From: Mytilinidion resinicola
Taxonomy: Eukaryota > Ascomycota > Dothideomycetes > Mytilinidiales > Mytilinidiaceae
Direction: 5' to 3'
Length of the DNA stretch: 64,000 nucleotides
Assembly (NCBI RefSeq): GCF_010093595.1
Contig: NW_022985468.1
Location: 192,615-256,614 of the forward strand
A program made the position numbers and the translations under genes. How positions within the stretch are numbered: the first letter of the stretch is position 1; the number at the start of each line of letters is the position of its first letter. The notes under the pieces are model-generated. The model was not told the DNA's origin and made no database searches. It saw only the letters and a list, made by a program, of their open reading frames with translations. Positions 30,791-42,283 of this stretch are shown here, one piece after another.

Positions 30791-33055
30791 GTGCGGTGGG
30801 ATGGTAAGATGGTGCTTGAGTTTTCTTTCTTTGTATTGAGTTTTGCTGACGTGCTGTTAGGGGAAGGGGACGGTGTTACATATCTGAGCTCGGTCTTGGT
30901 TATTCCTGCAGACGATGGCACCAAAAGATTTCGAAGGCAGCATCCTAAAATGACTCAATCTAGGAGCCACCTCTGCCTTCGGTAGGCTACGGCTAGAGAC
31001 GGCTCGTACGATGAGTTAGTTGCTTCTTTGCTTTTTTGACGACCGGGCGCCGGTTGAGACGGACAATGGGTGCCTTGGAGCATCCATTGCACTAGAGAGC
31101 ACTGCAGCAGTAGATGATTCAATACGAGAACTCGGTGTTCAGGTCGTGCGTCCAGATCGTCAGGAACCGTGACATTTCATGTGAGATGATCTACAAACCG
31201 GGCGAAGCGGCAAGGCGGAATCTGGTGTGAGCTGGACCTCAGGCGTGGTGTTCTTGTCGAGGAGTGGTTCGAACCGTGGAATTTAGTGGAGCAGAGTCCG
31301 ACGGGTACGACGGGCAGGTCCGGGGGAGAGCTAACCACGTGAAAGGTCGTTTCAAGACCCTTGTTAGAATGAAACCTTACACAAACAGTCTAGACTCTGC
31401 GAACAAAGCTTGTAGGCCTTGATATATGATTACTGAACCTACGCCAGACTCTAGGTAAATTTTACAATGCGAGTGCCGGCAAGGCAGATTTTCTTTGACG
31501 TTGTACGCGCTTTACTCGCATTGGGCAAATGCACACACAGCCAGCGAGTTTGGGAAGGGCGCTCGGACCTCTTGGTGTTTCGACTCTTACCGGAAGGCAA
31601 CGAACGCGAAGAAAGAAGGCATAAAAGGCAGACGAATGCCTGGCACCACATTCCAAAAGCGATTGACCTGACGTTCGAAGCCACGAATTGACATCATGAC
31701 ATGTGAAAGTATGCGAGATGCTGCACGAGGCGTATCTCGACGTACCTCTAAACGAACGAGAGGATAAGCGACCACGCACAAAGAGCGGTAAGAAATGGAA
31801 AATTTCGTGACACGTAAGACAGAATGGCACTTGAGATATGATCTGACATGCAATAGATCTCGGAGTAGGGCAGTGTGCGAGAAGGTCAGCGGAGATGCAG
31901 GTCCCAGGTGACAGCGGCCAGCTGGTTTCTCACCTTCTTTCAGCAGTCTTCCAGGATACGTGGGATGGGGAGCACATTCCTCGGGCACTACCAGAGACCC
32001 AACGCGCTGGACCATCTGAGACAAGCTCGATTGTCGGGTCCGCAGCGTTGACACAGGGCTGAGCCTGACGCAGAACAGATGTCGACGCCCTGATTGGCTG
32101 GCGCTGAAAGTAGGATACCTATTTCTAACGCAAGGACACCTCATTGGCGACCGGAGGAGACGTAGCTCACTGCGTTTTGATATCGGTATCCAATTGCGAG
32201 GGGTCGGTATGGATGCTCGCGGAGGCGGGTCTGTGACTCCAGCTGTCAGCAGCATCATGAAGGGGGCATGGACGGGACGGCGGCCACCACTGGAGGCTCG
32301 TCCCGTCCCACCATCAGACCTCCTCCCACCGCGAAGAAGGCAATCGGGTCGTCATGCTTGCTTTTTCCCGGCCCTTTGTGGAGTGCCGGTGAGGTGCATT
32401 TCCAGCCAAGGAGTCGCAGGCACGAGGTCAGCACATTGCCGAGGACGTCTCTTGGCCGTCCGGAGGCTGGATGCAGCAGTCGTCTTGTCTTGCGGTCAGG
32501 CTGGTCGAGGTCTCCGTCGACGCGCAGTAGCCCCGGCGTGCATGCGGCAACCGATTGGATTTGTCCAGGACAGTCATCCGCCGTTGCGAGCAGCGGCCGT
32601 CTCGATAGGCTGCTGCAAAGCTTCGCGTCTGCCGTGGAAGCATGATGCATGGAGAGGTGTGGTTTGTTGCCTGGCTGCTGGCCGCCTTTGCTGGGTGCTG
32701 CAGCCGCCTCGCCGTCTCCGCACCGCTCCCGGCGTCGAAGGGTGTGATAGTCTGGTGAGGTTGCAGCGGGCAGTCCTCCAAGAAGTGCCAATATGCATCT
32801 ATTCCCGTCTAATATGCACGGCCTCGTCGCCGTTCATCGCGGCTGCGCCGACTGCCCATGTCTCCCTAGCTCTGACCGCCCCGCTTGTTGCTATTCTATT
32901 CCCAGCCCTGTCCTTCATCACCTCAGCCGCACAAATTGGGCAGAAGATGCTCCATTTAAGATGTAGAGCGCCCGCGACAATGGCGCATCCCAATGCCCAT
33001 CAACTCGCCGCCCTGCAGGCTCTCGTTTCTTTTTCTGCCGTCTCCTGCACCCGCA
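30791..33055. other. Gene-poor stretch upstream of the calpain gene
   Basis: No gene is supported in 2.3 kb. A 295-codon frame at 32194-33081 (+) overlaps equally long frames on the other strand, has Arg/Ala/Pro-rich composition and no domain, so I regard it as chance; its end overlaps the start of the calpain gene. Confidence 0.45.
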
Positions 33056-36000
33056 ATGGCCTCGCAAATGTCACTTGTTGATCTCGCAAACACCACGCGT
33101 CCCCCAACGAGGGCACACTCCATGGTCCAAGAGCATCGCTCCCACTCGATCCCCCAGCATAGGCCCAGGATGAAGAAGCAGCCGCCCCAGAAGGGCATTG
33201 ACGACTTCTGGGACAAGTTCTCCACCAAGCATCCCGGCAAGATCTTCACAATTCTCCCGGACAACCTCTACGCAAAACGAGCCGCTGCCCATGCGCCAAA
33301 GGGTGCAATTCTCGGCCAGAACGCTGTGGCTTCTTATCAGGAGGCTGCCGAAGCTTGCCGGGCAAAAGTAGAGAAGATAGTGCGAGAGTGTCGACGAATC
33401 AACCAGAAATACCGCGACCCCCATTTCGACATTGAATACGACTTCAAGCGCTCGCAGCTGGCTCCGGACATCCCACAAGACTGTCTGTGTGCCCTGAACG
33501 AAGACCGGACAGAGTTCCAGCCCATGTCGGTTAAGAGAATTGAGGTAACGTGGAGCCGATCCGTGTGCAATGTTACACTTTGCTAATTGTTCTCAGGACA
33601 TCTTTGAGAAACCCCGATTCTTCATCGAAGGCGCCACCGCAAACGACGTCCGACAAGGCAATGACGGCGACTGCTGGTTTATGTCAGCACTCTGCACATT
33701 GAGTAACAAGGAGGGCCTCATCCAGCGAGTCTGCGTCGCAAGAGACGAGGAAGTCGGTGTATATGGATTCGTTTTCCACAGAGGTGCGCTGGAAACATAT
33801 TTGGAACGGTCTCGGATGCGTGGCTGACACTGCCTAGATGGAGAATGGATATCGGAAGTCATCGACGACAAGCTCTACCTCATCAAGGAAGACTTTGATG
33901 ATGCAACCATTGGACGCTATCAATGGTTAGAGCTACAAAACCGCAAGAGCCCCGAGGATGAGTACCGGGCAGTCATGCAGACCGGGTCGAGGGCTCTATA
34001 CTTTGCCCAATGCAGCGATCCAAACGAAACTTGGCTTCCTCTGCTCGAGAAAGCGTACGCCAAGGCTCACGGAGACTACTCGGCAATTGACGGTGGATTT
34101 GTTGGGTAAGCCGGAATCGCGACGACACATGCATCACCTACTGACAAGCTACAGCGAAGGAATCGAAGACCTCACAGGAGGTGTCACATCCGAAGTCTTT
34201 GCCACAGACATTCTAAACAAAGACAAGTTCTGGCGAGAAGAGCTCATGAATGTCAACAAGACATTCCTCTTTGGCTGCGGCCAAATGGGCGGTGTCTACG
34301 GACAGCGGAAGGGCATCCAGGAGAAGCATGCTTACTCTATCATGGAAGCCCAAGAAATCGACGGTGTGAGGCTCTTGAAATTGAGGAATCCATGGGGCAA
34401 GACAGAATGGAATGGTGCCTGGAGCGATGGCTCTGAAGAGTGGACCCCCGAATGGATGCAGAAACTCAACCATAAGTTCGGTGACGATGGCGTAGGAACC
34501 CTTGCTTTGGTTTGCGATGCATTGACTAACATGGAAACAGGTGTTCTGGATTTCTTACAAGGATCTTCTCCGCTCTTATCAACATTTCGACCGAACCCGA
34601 CTCTTTGGACCAGAGTGGACCGTATCCCAGCAATGGACTAGCGTCAACGTGCCCTGGTCTGTTGATTACCTCGACACCAAATTCAAATTGACCCTCTCAA
34701 AGCCAAGCCCGGTGGTGATCGTCCTTTCACAGCTTGATGACAGGTACTACCAAGGACTCGAAGGCCAATATGAGTTCCATCTCCAATTCCGGCTCCACAA
34801 GGATGACGAAGAGGACTACATCGTTCGAAGCAACGGCACTTATTACATGAAGCGGTCTGTCAGCGCCGAGGTCGACCTCCAGGCTGGAAACTACACTGTC
34901 CTCGTGAAGATTAAGGCTACTAGGTTCCCGAATCCGACCCCTGAAGATGTTATTCGATCGACATGTGCCGGTAGAAGAGAGAAGCTCCTCAACATCGGTT
35001 TGAGTTACGATCTAGCTCATGCCAAGGGCCAATTTCGAGAGGCAGAGAAGGACAGACTAAAACGCGAGAAGGAGGAAAAGAAGGAGAAAAAGAAGCTGGA
35101 GCTCAAGCGCGCGCATGAACAACGACGTAAACTCCGCAAGAAGGACAAAAAGCGGCAGCAAAAGAAAGAACAAAAGATTGTCGAGAAGAAGTCTAAGAAG
35201 TCTAGCTCCGACCCCCTAACGCAGCTGGAGAACAAGTTACACGATATAAATGGCCTTGGTATCTCTGTCGAAGAGGAAGATCGACAGCCCAGGGATACTG
35301 AGCCGAAGCCAATGCATCCGGCTGTCGCAATGCATCAGAAGGCTCACAGCACGGGCACTATTCATAGTGAAGGCAAGGCGCACGAGCGGTCGCAAAGTCC
35401 AGGTAGTGGTGGATTCGGTGGACGCTCGGGTTACAATAAGGGCTTTCAGGGGCGGAGTGGGTATAACCAAGGACGAGGTCAGTCAACCCAATCCACAGTC
35501 TCGAATCACTACTGACGTCAAGACTAGATGGTTATAACGCCAACATGCCAGGAGAGGGCTTCAAAGGGCGTGATGGGTGAGTGATCTTGCCAGTTTCTAC
35601 AAAATCATCCTGCCATCTACTAACGTAATGAAGCTACAACGGACGAGATGGATACAACGGCAGAGACGGCTACAACGGACGAGACGGCTACAATGGGCGA
35701 GACGGCTACAACGGCAGAGATGGCTACAACGAAGGCACAACCGAATCCCCTCGCCCTGATACACCCAGCCACCGCCCCGTATCGCCAAACCCTCAACGCC
35801 GCGACTCCCGCCGAAACTCCCCTGCACCACCCTCACGCCGCGCCACCCTCACCCCTATCCCCGGCGTGCGCCCTGGCATTCACGTCACTGACCACAGATC
35901 ACGTCGCTCTGCATCTCCTTTCAGTGACACGAGCGATGGCAGCAGCTGGGACAGCGAGCTTGACGGACCATCGTCATCTGATAGCGATGTAGAAGACTCT

Positions 36001-36342
36001 GACGCCGCCACACATATCTATCGCTTCCGCCTGGAAGAAGACGACAACGACGACGAGCAGGATGAGTTCGAGCGTGACCCCTGGAATGCAGTTGCTGTGA
36101 TTGGCCTCAGGGTCTATAGCAAAGACACCGATGTCAGCATTGAGGTTGTCAAACCTCAGGAAACAACAAAGAGAAAAGAGAAAGCCCTCGACGTCGACGA
36201 TTCTGCAGCCGACGCAACTAGGCCGTGGGATCGTGTACGCGCGTATGTGAGCCAGCGGGGTTACATAGAGGCGTTGGAGCAAGCGGAGATTGAGAAAGTG
36301 GGCAATGCGCCGGCGAATGAGGAGGTCAGCAGGCAGGGTTAA
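33056..36342 (+). CDS. Calpain-family cysteine protease with GYNGRD repeat tail
   Basis: Seven exons: 33056-33544, 33597-33783, 33838-34105, 34155-34491, 34541-35477, 35528-35576 and 35634-36342; 991 aa, all phases consistent, introns 49-57 nt. The papain-like C2 core is complete: catalytic Cys189 in GNDGDCWFMSAL, His373 in QEKHAYSIM and Asn393 in LRNPWGKTEWNG. A C2-like beta domain follows (about residues 440-580), then a strongly basic Lys/Glu helix (about 585-680), a Gly-rich region with five GYNGRD hexapeptides encoded across an intron, and an acidic Ser/Asp-rich tail. Calpains are calcium-regulated, limited-cleavage proteases of the cytosol. This one lacks the MIT domain expected of the PalB/Rim13 pH-signalling calpain, so it is probably a separate fungal calpain. 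The start could be 33068 instead. Confidence 0.92.
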
Positions 36343-36903
36343 AGGGGAAAAAATGGCAGTACGCTTCGATTGGGATAGTAGCAAGACTGCTCAATTTCTA
36401 ATTGGTAATTGTAATTTCTTTACCTGTGGTCTTTGTGGGGAGGGATATGGTGGTAAACTCTCTCGCTCGGTGTTTGGTAGGCTGTAGTTTTTCGGTCCGT
36501 TCTTACGGTATATCTTATTCTTCGTCTTCCATGCGTGCGTTCAGCGATTTAGTCCCCTAATTTGCTTGCGTATACATCCAGAGGTATACTCATGATAATG
36601 TCATGCTCCTTCAATCTAGTCCATCCGATTTGGATCTTTGTCACTACAGTCAATGCTTCGAAGTCCTCCTGACGCTCTCTCTTTTGTGCAATGTCGAACT
36701 CAGTGTCATTTTGTTCTAGACTCAGCTACCAGTATCTGCGGGCACAGCCAACCATTGAAGCTTTCGGCTACAACAAGCCATACCATACCGCTTTCAACAC
36801 CCTACCGACCCCCAGAATACCACCATACCGCCACCGCCCCACCCGCCAGCCAATCACCGCCCCTTACGGCTCCCAAGCGCTCAGCACATCCCTACCTCTC
36901 AAC
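36343..36903. other. Intergenic, 3' sides of the calpain gene and the F-box pseudogene
   Basis: No independent gene is seen. A further 3' exon of the F-box pseudogene could lie here, because its last frame contains an AAGGTGAGG donor-like site near 36915. Confidence 0.4.
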
Positions 36904-37705
36904 TCAACCCCTCACCTTCGGCAACGCTCCCCCCCTCTCCAGCGGGAAATACGTCCCCTCGACCCTGCGCCACGGCCCCGTCAGCACCTCCTCGCCGACG
37001 AAAAGGCAGACGATACACACCTACAGCACAAGCGGCACCTCCAACGCCCCCTCTCCAAACGCCTCCCACGCGTCGTCCACGGCGGCATCCCACGCCAGCG
37101 CCAGCCGCGCCATGATGACGGCGTGCCAGCTCTCACAGACGCGGAGGAGGCGCAGCGCGGTGCGTAAGGGCAGCGGGTTGAGGACGCGGTCGAGGAGGGA
37201 GTGGCCGAGGGTTAGGACTTGGGCGATGGGGGCTGGGATGGGGAGGGGGGTTAGTGGTTGTTGTGGAAGTGGTGGGGGGGGGGGGAAGGAGGGGGGGCAG
37301 GGGGATTAAGAGGAGGGCAAGGGGACGCACAAGGCTCAGCGAACAGCGCGCGGATTTCGCGGTAGAGGCGGAGGTTGCTGCGGGCGAGGCGGATCTCGGA
37401 GAGGTCGCGCCGGTGGGGGGCGTTGGTGTCAGCATGTGGCGGAGGGGGGGGGGGGGGTTTCTTGGGGTGCGGATGGGATGGGGCGGCGGGTGTGGGGAAG
37501 GGGGAAAGGTTGGACGTACGTCCATTCGTCCTGGGATTGCTGGGTATTGCGGGGATTGGCGCCACACGCGCTCCATGCGGCCGTCGATGCTGTCGCGCTA
37601 GGTGGTGCAGACGCCGCGCGCGGAGATGGCGGTGGGGAGCGGAAGGTGTTTGAGGATTGAGTCGGTGAGTTCAGGGATGTGGAGGAGGGCGCGGTGGGTG
37701 GACAT
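36904..37705 (-). pseudogene. F-box protein pseudogene with two TAG nonsense codons
   Basis: Reconstructed exons: 37705-37520, 37394-37331 and 37232-36904 (193 codons), with good splice sites (GTACGT, GTGCGT; CTGAC and CACTAAC branch sites) and agreeing phases. The frame opens with an F-box, LHIPELTDSILKHLPLPTAI, then SARGVCTT-stop-RDSIDGRMERVW. In F-box proteins a Trp normally stands where the TAG (37600-37598) is found. The third exon runs LLRVCESWHAVIMARLALAW and EGALEVPLVL, then a second TAG (37023-37021), then VCIVCLFVGEEVLTGPW. TGG-to-TAG and CAG-to-TAG are both single transitions of the CpA/TpG type. Codon content on either side of both stops remains protein-like, so the damage looks recent. 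Long G/C runs lie in its introns. Confidence 0.65.
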
Positions 37706-39804
37706 TTTGGGCGTCGGGGCGGAGTTTTTTGTGGTTTGTGGGTTGGTGGTAGTTTTCGGGTGGTGCTGGAGGATGGCGAAGAGAGGGTGTTTGGGAGTAG
37801 TCGGATCTGGGGGGTCTAGAAGGCGGCTTCGCCAACAGGAGGAGCTAGGAAAGGGAGATCATGGGACAGTGAATAGGTATCAGAGCTTGGGATATTAATC
37901 ACTCGACAGGCTTCGAGTAGGCGATTAGCTATGCGAGACTGTAGATGGCATCCTCTAATTATGGTATTGAAGTGAGGATGGTCTCGTAGTGACCTCCAAA
38001 TCGAGCACTCTTTAGCTACAACCCAACACAGCAGAGAAGATCACTACATACTCAAGATGGAGGACAACTGACTGCTCTAATTCAGCTACTCATCACCACA
38101 AACCGCCACATCTTGAAGGTATTCAGCACGCAAGAAGCTTCAGTCTCCGGCACAAGGCCCGACAACCAATGTCCCCAAGGTTCTCCAACAGACACTCCAT
38201 GAGTCGCCTGTTGCATCTGTTTTGCTCCTCCCCAAGTCATCGCGGCTCTGGCGAGTGGTAGTTTGATGCCCCCTTCTCCGCCACAGTGCCATGACGTTCT
38301 TGTTTTCATCGCTTTACTCCGCTAGCCCTCTACCGTACCATGACGTTCTTGTTCTCGTCGTTTTGCTCCGCTAGAACCATGGCGGCGCTGTTCGCGAAGT
38401 TTTGAACCCATCCGTCCCTCCACATAGATCGTCTCGAGCGTCACTGTTGATTCTCCCTCCATAAGGACTTAGTGCACTTGATGTTGCTGCCCCCTCACTA
38501 ACCTCGAGGCCTGGCTACCTCGAGGTTGTTGCTGGAAAGGAAGTTTGGGGGTGGGGGGTGCCCTTGCTTTATACCCCAGAGGAGGAATTTGAGGTGGCCC
38601 CTGCGCTGGAGTGGCTGGGTCCTGGAAAGTCGTGGAGGCGGCGGACTTGTGTGTCAGGCGGCGGTAGGTAGTGAGTGAAAGCGGGTATCGGGGGGCCTAA
38701 CTTCGGCGTAGCGTAGTTGAGGAGCGTTCACTAGTCATGGGCGGGGCGGCGGCGGCGGGGGACCGGGACAGTAGAGCAGCACTAATAGCCTGCTGTTGAG
38801 CGTGCGGCATAGAATCGATTGGACGGCGTTATTTCTGCGAGGCCAGTGATGAAGATAGGCGGATCGGGCCGCGTATTGTTAGCAGTATGGTTCGGCTTGT
38901 TAAGGCTAAGGAGACGACGGGAGCGGCACGAGGGTGTAGGATACCGGGCAAAAGAGCATTGCCACTGGCCTGATTTTGAACGTACGGCATAGAAACAAGT
39001 GGAAGCGGCAGGTTTGCGAGCACAGCACTGAGGGCTGGCGGGCCGGGCCGTGAATTGATAAGATGGTCGTGCGGCTTTTCGAGGGCGAAGGACATCTGGA
39101 AGCCGGCTTGAGGCTGCGAGAGACTGCACAGGAAGGACTTCCTAGTAGCATGACCCTGGAGGACCTAAGTTGGGTGCGCGGGAGTGAAATTGGATCTCAC
39201 CTTGAAGGACCTCCGCCAACTGCGCCCTTATAGCAACCACACTCTTGAAGGGGGCGATTTAGGACCCTCAGTGCGATACTACCATTCCTATAGCGATCTG
39301 AGAGGTGTTCCAAAGATCTACAGATCCTTATAAAGCGTATAAAACGCGGTGAAAGCTGTTTTGAAGCCGTTATTCCTTCTTGATGGGGCGTAACGTTGAA
39401 GTGTTGAGAGCACGTGACGCACAATCCGCGGTGTTTTAACTGACGTCCACACTCGCCTCCTGCTTCTCTTTTTATTTTTTCGGCCGCAAGATCTCACAAC
39501 AGCGTTACCATTGCTCAGCAGCACGTCTCCTCGTTGCCCAAGCTCTTCGTCGTCCGCATAGCAGCAAAGAAGCCGCCAAAAGCTCCGATCAGGTCACAGG
39601 TCGAGCTCCTCTTCCTCTACAACAGCCGCCGACAGCGTGCCTCCTCTCCACCCTCTCGCCGCCCTCTCGCCGCCTCTTCTCCGTTCCGCGTCGCCGTCAC
39701 TGTCGCTTCTTTCGCCATAAACACTACCCTTCTGGACAAACTTCCCCCGCAACAGTAAGCCTACCCTACCCTCTCCCACCCCTCACGTCTAACCACGCAC
39801 AAAG
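37706..39804. other. Intergenic
   Basis: No gene is supported. It contains a 181-bp-period diverged repeat (listed separately) and, in its last 300 bp, the pyrimidine-rich 5' region of the SH3-like gene, which may have a 5' UTR intron. Confidence 0.45.
38761..39100. repeat. Two diverged direct repeats, period 181 bp
   Basis: ACCGGGACAGTAGAGCAGCA at about 38762 recurs as ACCGGGCAAAAGAGCATTGC at about 38943. TTGAGCGTGCGGCATAGAA recurs as TTGAACGTACGGCATAGAA. The match continues for about 130 bp with many G/A and C/T differences. Confidence 0.7.
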
Positions 39805-40191
39805 ATGGCCCAGAACAACGACCAGGCGCGCAGCATCGTCCACCGCGTGACCGTCCTCTCCTCCGACCTCACGGTCTACCGTGTCGTGCTCCCTTTCGCC
39901 GCCACTATCCACGGCGAGCTGACGCTCACGGAGGGGGATATGATCCTCGTGACGAAGAAGCGGGCAGATGGTACGCCCTCCTCGCTCCTTATTCAATGAT
40001 AACTGCTAATACTTGCGGAAGGGTGGTGGCTTTGCGTGCGGCTGGAGAACCTGGACGCGCAGGGCTGGGCGCAAAAGGAGTGCCTCAAGGCGTACCAGCA
40101 CCTGCAGTGGGCGGGGTACGGGGAGTGGGCCCCAGTGCCTATGGGGCCGAAGAGGGAGCCGCCGCCGAGGAGGCATTCGTCCATGTTCTGA
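39805..40191 (+). CDS. Small SH3-like domain protein
   Basis: Two exons, 39805-39970 and 40022-40191, joined in phase by a 51-nt intron (GTACGC donor, GCTAAT branch, GGAAG acceptor); 111 aa. Almost the whole protein is one SH3-like fold: YRVVLPFAATIHGELTLTEG, then GDMILVTKKRADGWWLCVRL and AQGWAQKECLKAYQ. This follows the ALYDF / GDxI / GWW / GWxPxxY order of SH3 domains, with the first motif degenerate. SH3 domains bind proline-rich peptides, so this is probably a small cytosolic adaptor. The short tail is basic and proline-rich (PKREPPPRRHSS). No neighbour points to a partner. Confidence 0.8.
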
Positions 40192-42283
40192 GCGGGAGGG
40201 TGGGTGCTTCTGGGGGATCGTTTGGAGGGGAGAGTGGTGGCTTGTGGGAGTTGTTTCCGGAGGTGGAAGTCGGGAGAGAGAGAGAGGAGTTTTGGAGCAG
40301 TAGATAGAGTGCTGGAGGAGCTTCGGGGGTGGTATAGACGTGGAAAACAGGTTCGGGATGAGAGATGATTTGGGGAGTAATGGCAATGGCGTTTGAACGA
40401 GCATGAAATTTGCCGGTTTTGATGAGTGATTAACGCTGTTTGAGGTGCTTTGGATACAGAAAGTTTCCGGGCGAGATGTAAAGATAAGGACAATTAGAAT
40501 TGGACCGGTGGTTCATCTCTCCTGTTGACACTCTCATACCGCTGATTGAAGTCCTCTTGTAGGTGGAAAGAATTTCAGGTAAGACGTAAGATCCGGGGCC
40601 CACAAATCGGACTGGCGCTTGAGTGCTCCTGCTCATATTAAGCTTTCGCCATCTGAAATCCTACAGCACGTGAATAGTAACTCAGACAATATTTCCGCTC
40701 CGAGCTTTACGAATCGGACCGGGGCTCACAACGTCCTGATACACTCTTTTGGCATCGTAACAAGGTCCGCCGGTGTTTCTAAAAAGTCTTAAACAAGAAG
40801 TGGAATTCGTAAAAGAGGAATCACGTTAGCTTTGATATGATGCTGGTTACACGCGTCTGGCCCTGCCCAGCAAAACCTAGTTAGAGTGTAGCCTTTGCAA
40901 CATCACAAATTAGACCTGGCATTGGATGTTCCTCAAAAACCCGTAACAAGGAGTATACGTTTTGCCAGTATGGGAAACTCCGGATGGTACCCCTGGCATA
41001 CCCGTCTTTGAGATCATAAGATGTAAAAGGCTCGAGGTTGCAAATTAGGAGGCTGATCTTAGGTTCGTGTTGGAAGCAGGCGTTACCGTGAGTAGAGCTA
41101 TGCGTTCTGACAGTACGGAAAATATTAGATGGTACCCCTGGCCCACCCGCGTTTAAAAATATATGATGGGAAGAACTCGAGGCCATAAATCAGGGGGCCA
41201 AGTTTGGTATTCTCCTAGACGTGTGGCAAGAGCTGTACGCTTTGACCCTACCAGAAGCTTTGGATGGTACCCCTGAATTGTCCGTCTTTGAGAACAGATG
41301 ATGTCAAGAACTCGAGGCTGTAATCCGGGAGGCCAACTTGGGCATATGTGTTTTGGACGCCGGCTTATTACTGTGAGTAGAACTGTGCGTTTTGAGAGTA
41401 CAGGAAGCACTAAATGGTGCCCCTGACCTATCCGTCTTCAAGAATACATGATGTAGAGAATTCAAGGTTGCGAATCGGGCGGGCGGCTCTTGGTATCCGT
41501 AATTTCGTGTGGAAAAACGGCCGTTACAACTGCACATCGTTAAACCCCTCATATCAAGGCAGATTTGGTTGGTGGAGACAGGCGTCAGGGGCCCTGGCTC
41601 ATGGCTCAACCCCCACCTGAAACCTATGACGAGAGTTCCATAGTTTGCACGCTGAGACGTGTTGACAGGCTGGCATTGAGACTGAGTCAACGTGGGGTGT
41701 AGGAGAGACAGCCGATGGCCTTTGAGACGCACAATGTCGACTGAGACAGAAGCCTACGAGAGAAGCTCTCACCTGGCCCCTACCGGCTCTTAAGAGCATC
41801 CAATGTGACCTTTTGATGGAGTCTCTGAGCGGAAATGTCAACCATTGATAAGATATCCGTGCCACAGGATACTAATCAGTAAACCGGTACCCCTTTCCAC
41901 CGGACCTGTTCGTTTCAGGAGAAACTTCACACACGGCCCGTCGTCTGTGCGTTGACAGCCATCATTGGCACCCGTTCCTGCACCCCGCTCCAGCACAGCA
42001 GCCAGGCTGGCATCACGCCGCTGTGCTTGCCCATCACACCAATACAGGTGAGGTTGGGATAACGTGGGGTGGAACTAGGGATATTCGGCGTCGTGGCCCA
42101 ATTAGCTCCCGCATTGGCGCCCCGCGAACAGCACATTTATCGCAGGGGCAGGCGCGTCGAACCTCCAACATCACCACCATCAAAGCCCTCGAGGGGGACC
42201 GCCATCGTCACCCCAACGCTGCGGGTGTCACTGACTCTCGAGCCTCGTCGGATTCCCTCAGCTAGACAGCCTGTCTAGACAGC
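40192..42283. other. Gene-free stretch with decayed tandem repeat
   Basis: No gene is supported. About 40.5-41.56 kb is a decayed tandem array (listed separately); the rest is unique sequence leading to the coiled-coil gene. Confidence 0.5.
40840..41560. repeat. Decayed tandem repeat, unit about 135-150 bp
   Basis: Units begin ATGGTACCCCTG at 40984, 41129 and 41264, and ATGGTGCCCCTG at 41414. Within units, CCGTCTTTGAGA, ATGATGT, AAGAACTCGAGG and GTGAGTAGAGCTATGCGTT recur in the same order with base changes. A further partial unit precedes them (40840-40983), and faint copies (AAATCGGACTGG, GAATCGGACCGG) reach back to about 40.5 kb. Confidence 0.8.

Noticed and set aside
31262..31285. GGTTCGAACC, tRNA-like
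   Set aside because: It is a simple palindrome; the flanks do not form a T-stem.
32194..33081. 295-codon open frame (+)
   Set aside because: Arg/Ala/Pro/Cys-rich shadow composition, overlapped by long frames on the other strand, no domain; its end overlaps the calpain start in another frame.
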